Made by a program: the position numbers and the translations under genes. A stretch of 64,000 nucleotides of DNA from Chryseobacterium shigense (GTDB taxonomy: Bacteria > Bacteroidota > Bacteroidia > Flavobacteriales > Weeksellaceae): the NCBI RefSeq assembly GCF_900156575.1, contig NZ_FTNY01000002.1, positions 744,001 through 808,000 of the forward strand, given 5' to 3'. Shown here in pieces: positions 59,135 through 64,000 of this stretch. Each line of letters opens with the position of its first letter. The stretch's first letter is position 1. Below the pieces are notes generated by a model. The model saw only the letters and a list, made by a program, of their open reading frames with translations, made no database searches and was not told the origin of the DNA.

Positions 59135-59154
59135 CTTTTGTGACTTTTGTGGTT
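59135..59154 (-). repeat. Right terminal inverted repeat of the GxxExxY unit
   Basis: Exact reverse complement of 58671-58690; it begins 31 bp after the gene's stop. The adjacent flavin reductase ATG is 12 bp beyond it. Confidence 0.85.
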
Positions 59155-59165
59155 AATAATAAACA

Positions 59166-59990
59166 ATGAAAACAATCATCCCATCCGAACTATCGCCCGT
59201 ACAGCTTCAGACCATCATGCAGACCGCCGTGTCTCCACGTCCCATTGCTTTGGCTTCTACGGTAGATAAAAACGGAACCAATAATTTATCGCCATTCAGT
59301 TTTTTTAATATGTTCAGCACGGTTCCTCCGATTTTGATTTTTTCACCATCGAGGAGAGTACGTGACAATACAACTAAGCATACTCTGGAAAACATTCTGG
59401 AAGTTCCTGAAGTAGTCATTGGAACTGTAAATTTTCCTATCGTACAACAGATTTCTTTAGCTTCCACGGAATATGAAACCGGAGTCAATGAATTCATTAA
59501 ATCCGGATTGACCATGAAAGAAGCTGATCTGGTACGGCCTAAGCTGATTGAAGAATGCCCGGTAAACTTTGAATGCAAAGTTCTGGAAGTAAAATCTCTG
59601 GGAGATCAGGGAGGCGCTGGAAATCTTGTGATATGTGAAGTTCAGAAAATTCATATCAGAGAAGAATATCTGAATGAAGCAGGAAACCTGGATCAGCAAA
59701 AACTGGATATGGTTGCCCGTTTAGGAGGTAACTTCTATTCAAGAAGCAATGAGAACAGCCTTTTTGAGGTTCCAAAGCCATTGGTCACCAAAGGAATCGG
59801 CTTTGATCTTCTTCCGGACTTCATCAAATACAGCAAAATATTTACAGGAAATGATCTGGGAATGCTCGCCAATGTAGAGATCCTTCCCGCAGGAGATTTC
59901 CATGCCGATGAGAATGTCCATAGGGCCGCTCAGAAATTACTGTTAGAAAGTAAGATCGATGAGGCCTGGACGCTTTTAACGATAGTATAA
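59166..59990 (+). CDS. Flavin reductase family protein
   Basis: 274 residues, FMN-binding split barrel. Motifs: SPRPIALASTVDKNGTNNLS followed by PFSFFNMFSTVPPILIFSPS (about 28-60), the flavin-binding strand; C-terminal GIGFDLLPDFIKYSKIFTGN. It would supply reduced FMN or act as a flavoprotein reductase. It follows fahA in flavobacterial tyrosine clusters as I recall, and here the GxxExxY unit interrupts the pair. Confidence 0.87.
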   Translation: MKTIIPSELSPVQLQTIMQTAVSPRPIALASTVDKNGTNNLSPFSFFNMFSTVPPILIFSPSRRVRDNTTKHTLENILEVPEVVIGTVNFPIVQQISLASTEYETGVNEFIKSGLTMKEADLVRPKLIEECPVNFECKVLEVKSLGDQGGAGNLVICEVQKIHIREEYLNEAGNLDQQKLDMVARLGGNFYSRSNENSLFEVPKPLVTKGIGFDLLPDFIKYSKIFTGNDLGMLANVEILPAGDFHADENVHRAAQKLLLESKIDEAWTLLTIV

Positions 59991-60001
59991 TTCAAAAAAA
60001 C

Positions 60002-60031
60002 AAAACCAGCCTAAAATCAGGCTGGTTTTTT
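60002..60031 (+). terminator. Terminator of the fahA-flavin reductase block
   Basis: AAAACCAGCCT (60002-60012) and AGGCTGGTTTT (60019-60029), an 11-bp stem with a 6-nt loop and T tail. Confidence 0.85.
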
Positions 60032-60110
60032 ACTTATTCTTATTCTTTAATTTGTACCACTATTTCTTTACCATTTTAAATAATGAAACAGATTTTTTAA
60101 AGTTTAAATT

Positions 60111-60620
60111 TTATTTAGATTGTAATGTTTCAGTAACTGTAATCTTTCCTTTTTCAGCAAAATCTGTTACTTTTCCATTTTTATCAATAGACACATTCAG
60201 GTTGTCATTCTTTGAATCATAAAAGATAGATGTAGAATATCCAGAACAATCATGCTGCTTACATCCTGTTACTTTATAGATTCCCTTTTCAGATACTACA
60301 GGAGATTCTACGTTGAAATTTTTAAGCATTTCATCATATTGTGCTCCGGTAAGTTTTTTAACCCTTTCTGCAAAACTTTTATCTTCAAATAATTTAATAT
60401 TACGGGGATATTTTCCCTCATTTTTAGTTATAATATTATCTGAGGAAGCGGTAGCCGGTGAAGCTGCTGAGTCGGCTTTTGGTGCAGCCACAGAATCATT
60501 TGATGCACTGACGGTGATTGAATCCGTACCGGTAGAAGAACTTTCAGTTTTTACTTCTTTTTTACAAGAAACTACAGCTAATAATGAAAACGCACATGCG
60601 CTTAGGATCAATTTTTTCAT
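60111..60620 (-). CDS. Hypothetical lipoprotein
   Basis: 169 residues from the ATG at 60618-60620 (MKKLILSACAFSLLAVVSCK, lipobox VVSC). A Ser/Ala/Asp-rich linker (about 25-65) precedes a compact domain with KNLKLFEDKSFAERVKKL-like and CSGYSTSIFYDSKNDNLNVS stretches. I recognise no named family. The Ser/Ala linker is typical of lipoproteins lifted from the membrane. Confidence 0.8.
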   Translation of the reverse strand: MKKLILSACAFSLLAVVSCKKEVKTESSSTGTDSITVSASNDSVAAPKADSAASPATASSDNIITKNEGKYPRNIKLFEDKSFAERVKKLTGAQYDEMLKNFNVESPVVSEKGIYKVTGCKQHDCSGYSTSIFYDSKNDNLNVSIDKNGKVTDFAEKGKITVTETLQSK

Positions 60621-60685
60621 AATAATTTTTAATATATTCATTTATATTTGAACGTTGATATTCAAATTTTATTCCACTATTACAA

Positions 60686-61528
60686 TTATTTCAAATTTTT
60701 ATTTAGAAAATCGATGCACTTTTCTGTGACGATATTGAGGTGTTCCGGAAGTTCTTTTTCTGTCCATGGTTCTTTTGAACCGAAAGTATGATCTGCCTTT
60801 TCAACTAAAAACAATTCGGAATTCGGATTCAGGATGTGAAGATGTTCCGCATTTTTCACATTGACACTTTCATCATGGGTTCCGTGGATGACCAGTACGT
60901 AAGCTTTGGCCATTTCTGTCGCTCTTTCTACGTCAAAACGGTGAATATTATTCTCAAAATCTTCATAAAACTGGTAATAATGAGGCATTTCCTGTTTGGT
61001 TCTTCCGTTAAGTACATAATACACCCCTTCTTTTTTCCAGTTTTCCAGAGCTTCATCTTTTGGAAAACGTTCCAAAGTATCTACACTGGCCAATGTGATC
61101 AAACCGTTGATTCTTTCGTCTTCGTAAGTCTTTATAATAGAAATTCCGCCACCTCTGCTGTGTCCGATCAGAATTATTTTCTGATCATCTACCTGGGGTA
61201 CTTTCACAAAATGATCAATCACAGCGCCAAGATCAGAAAGTTCTTTAGAGTAATTGTTATTTCCAAAAGCTTCCAGGTCGGTAAAGTGGTGTGGATCTTC
61301 AACAGTGGTTCCGTTGTGGGAAGCATTGAATTTCACAAAGAAGAAGCCAGCTTCTGCCAACTTTTCAGCCATCAGATTCCAGGCTCCCCAGTCCTTATAC
61401 CCTTTATAACCATGAACAAAGACCACCAACGGTAATTTTTCATCAGTTTCAGGATAAAATGCGTCTGCCAGAAAATCTCTTGTCTCAGGATTTTGAAGCC
61501 TTATATTGATCTCTTTTATCAATTTCAT
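60686..61528 (-). CDS. Alpha/beta hydrolase
   Basis: 280 residues from the ATG at 61526-61528 (MKLIKEINIRLQNPETRDFL); 13 codons upstream is another ATG, but the shorter protein matches the family better. Oxyanion region LPLVVFVHGYKGYKDWGAWN, nucleophile elbow LIGHSRGGGISII, acid near VLVIHGTHDESVNV, and catalytic His in FLVEKADHTFGSKEPW. Dienelactone hydrolase-like layout. Monocistronic. Confidence 0.88.
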   Translation of the reverse strand: MKLIKEINIRLQNPETRDFLADAFYPETDEKLPLVVFVHGYKGYKDWGAWNLMAEKLAEAGFFFVKFNASHNGTTVEDPHHFTDLEAFGNNNYSKELSDLGAVIDHFVKVPQVDDQKIILIGHSRGGGISIIKTYEDERINGLITLASVDTLERFPKDEALENWKKEGVYYVLNGRTKQEMPHYYQFYEDFENNIHRFDVERATEMAKAYVLVIHGTHDESVNVKNAEHLHILNPNSELFLVEKADHTFGSKEPWTEKELPEHLNIVTEKCIDFLNKNLK

Positions 61529-61697
61529 ATCATAAAAACGTTTTAAGTACTGTTTGTGGTATTTCACATGAACCTAAATATATGAAAAATTTGTTAGTGG
61601 TTTATGGATAATATCATTTTTTCTATCCTGAAAGACGACGAAGCTTCAGCCGGAATTTAATTTTTTAAATATAAGAATACACTAAAAAAAATAACCT

Positions 61698-61705
61698 TAA
61701 TTTTG
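61698..61705 (+). promoter_or_regulatory. -7 element (TAATTTTG) in front of the HipA-like gene
   Basis: TAATTTTG matches TAnnTTTG and ends 4 bp before the ATG at 61710, as in the Nudix gene. Either a leaderless message or a start at the downstream ATG 61737. Confidence 0.4.
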
Positions 61706-61709
61706 CGGT

Positions 61710-62483
61710 ATGCTGGATTTAAGAACGGTAACCGTCATGCGTTACATCCTGCCCCTGAGGGAAGGCGGATCTCTTCCTGCTTTGGCAGAAGCTGATGATG
61801 ATTTTAAATATGTACTGAAATTTCGTGGCGCAGGCCACGGAGTGAAAATGCTGATTTCTGAACTTTTGGGAGGTAAGATTACAGAAGCTCTGGGCCTGCC
61901 GATTCCTGAGCTTGTATTCGTCAATCTAGACGTGGACTTTGGAAGAACGGAAGCTGATGAAGAAATTCAGGAACTGCTGAAATTTTCAGAAGGACTGAAT
62001 CTGGGCCTGCACTATCTTTCAGGTTCCATCACTTATGATCCGGGGGTAAAAGTTGATCCTCTTCTGGCCTCGAAGATTGTATGGCTGGATGCATTTATTA
62101 CGAATATTGACCGTACGTTCAGGAATACGAATCTTCTGATGTGGCATAAAGAGCTTTGGGTTATCGACAATGGAGCCTCATTTTATTTCCACCATTCGTG
62201 GCAGAATTTTGATGCGGCAGCCAAGACCCCTTTCAAATATGTGAAAGATCACGTTCTGCTTCCAAAAGCAAAAATGTTGGATGAGGCCGATACATTTGCC
62301 CATGAAGTACTGAATGATACCTTATTCAGGGATATTGTCAATTTAATTCCTGAAGACTGGCTTCAATGGAAGGATGCAGATGAAACACCAGAAGAGATCC
62401 GTGAGATCTACTTCCAGTTTATGAAAACCAGGTTAGAAAATTCTCAAATCTTTGTAAACGAAGCGAAAAATGCAAGAGGATAA
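61710..62483 (+). CDS. HipA-like kinase, short form
   Basis: 257 residues, against about 440 in E. coli HipA. Kinase elements: ATP-binding Lys in YVLKFRGAGHG (about residue 34), catalytic DAFITNIDRTFRNTNLL (Asp near 130, Asn near 135) and Mg-binding WVIDNGASFYF (Asp near 152). The N-terminal HipA subdomain is reduced. It is followed by, and overlaps by 14 bp, the DUF3037 gene, a standard pairing for this short HipA class. Its target is not known. Confidence 0.87.
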   Translation: MLDLRTVTVMRYILPLREGGSLPALAEADDDFKYVLKFRGAGHGVKMLISELLGGKITEALGLPIPELVFVNLDVDFGRTEADEEIQELLKFSEGLNLGLHYLSGSITYDPGVKVDPLLASKIVWLDAFITNIDRTFRNTNLLMWHKELWVIDNGASFYFHHSWQNFDAAAKTPFKYVKDHVLLPKAKMLDEADTFAHEVLNDTLFRDIVNLIPEDWLQWKDADETPEEIREIYFQFMKTRLENSQIFVNEAKNARG

Positions 62484-62853
62484 AATATACGAATACGCTG
62501 TCATACGCCTGGTGCCGAAAGTTGAAAGAGAAGAATTTTTCAACATCGGACTTGTCATGTTCTCCAAAAAAGAGAAGTTTATCCGTGTGGAATTCTACCT
62601 GTGTCCGGATAAATTCAAGCTGATGCAAAGCAAAATTGATTACGACGACATTATCCAGAATCTGGAAAGCTTCCAAAAAATCGCAAACGGCGACAAACAA
62701 GGAGGCCCTATCGCTTTGATGGATATCCCCGAACGTTTTCGCTGGTTAACCGCTGTAAGAAGCTCTGTCGTTCAGACATCAAGACCTCATCCGGGAAAAT
62801 CAAAAGACCTGGAACAAACTTTTGGTAAACTTTTTGAAGAGTTAGTAAAATAA
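62470..62853 (+). CDS. DUF3037 family protein
   Basis: 127 residues starting inside the HipA-like gene (14-bp overlap). Conserved start EYAVIRLVPKVEREEFFNIG then LVMFSKKEKFIRVEF; a polar C-terminal tail. Function unknown. The overlap means it is co-translated with the kinase, and the two probably act in one complex, perhaps as a toxin-antitoxin-like or signalling pair. Confidence 0.87.
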   Translation: MQEDKIYEYAVIRLVPKVEREEFFNIGLVMFSKKEKFIRVEFYLCPDKFKLMQSKIDYDDIIQNLESFQKIANGDKQGGPIALMDIPERFRWLTAVRSSVVQTSRPHPGKSKDLEQTFGKLFEELVK

Positions 62854-62876
62854 CACTCCACTACAAAAAGTATCCT

Positions 62877-63905
62877 ATGAAATCATCTACAAACAATATA
62901 TCAATCTACAGGTTTTTCACAAACCTGTTTTTTGTTTTATTTTTAAGTCTATTTAATTTAAGTTATTCGCAAGATCAAAATCAGCTCGAACCCAAAACAG
63001 GAAAAAGCAATCTTCTCCCAAAAATATCAACCGTAACAGAAAATGTACCGTATAAAACCAATGAAAAGGGAACCCCTCTTTTACTGGATATTTATACGCC
63101 GAAAAATACTTCTGGTGAAAAAATACCCGTCGTAGTCTATGTTCATGGAGGCGCATGGGTAAAAGGCGATAAAACAGTGAGAGATGGCAGCTACATTGAA
63201 ACATTCATTGCTAAACTTCTCGATAAAAAGTATGCGGTCATCAGCATAGACAATACGCTTCTGAATGACAGTATTCATTTTCCGGTTCCTTTGGAAGATA
63301 CCAAAGATGCCGTAAGATGGGTAAGAAAAAATGCGGCAACCTATCATTTTGACCCTGATAACATTGGATTTTTTGGAGCTTCTTCCGGGGCGCACCTTTC
63401 TATGCTTGCGGCCTACACCCCCGATCATCAATTTGTCGGAAGCCCGGAACTTTCTGCTTATTCAGCAAAGGTCAATTATGTCGTAGACCATTACGGGCCT
63501 TCAGACCTTAACAAATTGCTGCATACACGGCTTGGAAAAGTACCGGTATTCTTGTTCGGACTGGCAGCACCAAAAATTGTAGACCTCAGAACAGATCTTG
63601 TGAGAGGATTGTCCGGATACAATATTAAAAAGGAACAAAGAAAGGCTGTTGACTATTTCAAAACAATTTCTCCTCTAACCTATGTTTCAGGTGGTGTACC
63701 TACCTTAATCATGCAGGGAAATAAAGACAAAGTCGTTCCCCTGCAACAGTCTAAGAAACTGCACAGAAAACTCAGCAGAGAAAATGTTGAGAATAGCCTG
63801 ATTATTGTTGAAGATGGCATTCACGGTTTTGGAACAACGGATAAACAATATATGGACAAGCTTACGGACCAGATGGTAAGTTTTATTGATTCTCACAGAA
63901 AATAG
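62877..63905 (+). CDS. Alpha/beta hydrolase (carboxylesterase/BD-FAE type), exported
   Basis: 342 residues with a signal peptide (ending LSYSQ). HGG oxyanion motif VVYVHGGAWVKGDK (about 83-96), nucleophile elbow FFGASSGAHLSMLA (Ser near 168), acid in IMQGNKDKVVP (near 280) and catalytic His in DGIHGFGTTD (near 320). Resembles BD-FAE/acetyl esterase enzymes acting on xylan or peptide esters. Intact at its 3' end; after it the last 95 bp hold no gene. Confidence 0.88.
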   Translation: MKSSTNNISIYRFFTNLFFVLFLSLFNLSYSQDQNQLEPKTGKSNLLPKISTVTENVPYKTNEKGTPLLLDIYTPKNTSGEKIPVVVYVHGGAWVKGDKTVRDGSYIETFIAKLLDKKYAVISIDNTLLNDSIHFPVPLEDTKDAVRWVRKNAATYHFDPDNIGFFGASSGAHLSMLAAYTPDHQFVGSPELSAYSAKVNYVVDHYGPSDLNKLLHTRLGKVPVFLFGLAAPKIVDLRTDLVRGLSGYNIKKEQRKAVDYFKTISPLTYVSGGVPTLIMQGNKDKVVPLQQSKKLHRKLSRENVENSLIIVEDGIHGFGTTDKQYMDKLTDQMVSFIDSHRK

Positions 63906-64000
63906 TATTTCATATACATTTTACATCAAAAATTAAAACACAGCATTATCAATCAATAGAATACAGTATTAAAAACAATCTATTACTGTAAATTTGCTAA

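Larger units (their letters stand above)
58671..59154. mobile_element. Candidate GxxExxY element bounded by 20-bp inverted repeats
   Basis: Left end 58671-58690 and right end 59135-59154 are perfect reverse complements (AACCACAAAAGTCACAAAAG). Between them is exactly one gene, 58697-59104. The 484-bp unit lies between fahA and the flavin reductase, both intact. No clear target-site duplication was seen, and no transposase is encoded. Confidence 0.55.

Overview
The window is a 64 kb piece of a Bacteroidota chromosome, most likely a Chryseobacterium or close Weeksellaceae relative. The evidence is low GC with AT-rich spacers, TAnnTTTG-type -7 promoter elements instead of sigma-70 boxes, few Shine-Dalgarno sites, type IX secretion (T9SS) C-terminal sorting domains, a type VI secretion system of the Bacteroidota-specific subtype iii, and orphan HTH gene pairs of a kind I recall from Chryseobacterium. 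No rRNA, tRNA or CRISPR array was seen.

Layout. 1-7343 (minus): one edge of a T6SSiii locus, with truncated TssH/ClpV, Hcp-like TssD, TssR, PKD-domain TssP and two small TssO/TssQ membrane proteins. 7524-10552 (plus): a response regulator with a Glu at the phosphoacceptor site, HU, a 29-residue very basic ribosomal-type protein, and RNase G. 10626-15074: two tandem delta-60-repeat T9SS proteins, an OsmC protein and a second degenerate LuxR response regulator, closed by a 61-bp perfect palindrome. 15425-20881 (minus): a curli system (csgA; then csgB-csgE-csgF-csgG-lipoprotein). 21231-24488 (plus): Nudix hydrolase, acyltransferase, lipoprotein and Mpl ligase. 24539-33334 (minus): paired HTH proteins, a 1379-residue CotH/lamin-tail T9SS protein, two unidentified secreted proteins and a membrane-bound LuxR-like regulator. 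33671-49094: housekeeping and stress enzymes (nitronate monooxygenase, aldo/keto reductases, GNATs, hydrolases, a quinone reductase/DJ-1 operon, DoxX/AhpD-like genes under a Crp-type regulator, and an HxlR regulator divergent from a quinone oxidoreductase). 49375-51902 (minus): TonB-dependent receptor overlapping a thioredoxin-like gene. 52024-59990 (plus): tyrosine catabolism (hmgA, a CoA-transferase, hppD, fah, a flavin reductase), interrupted by a GxxExxY gene flanked by perfect 20-bp inverted repeats. 60111-63905: lipoprotein, alpha/beta hydrolases and a HipA-like kinase/DUF3037 pair.

How it fits together. Three surface systems dominate: a contractile injection system, curli amyloid, and T9SS-exported adhesin-like proteins. 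HppD, HmgA and Fah take 4-hydroxyphenylpyruvate to fumarate and acetoacetate, and the CoA-transferase beside hmgA could activate the acetoacetate. The most novel signals are: (a) the GxxExxY nuclease-like gene framed by terminal inverted repeats, with a likely solo repeat 15 kb away; (b) two CCGTG/GCGTG boxes at identical spacing in the csgA and csgB promoters; (c) a CsgH-like/CsgE fusion and a CsgG with an added C-terminal barrel; (d) a 21-bp tandem box upstream of hcp; (e) two response regulators that have lost the phosphoacceptor Asp; (f) a receptor/thioredoxin overlapping pair that shares a CSVC motif.
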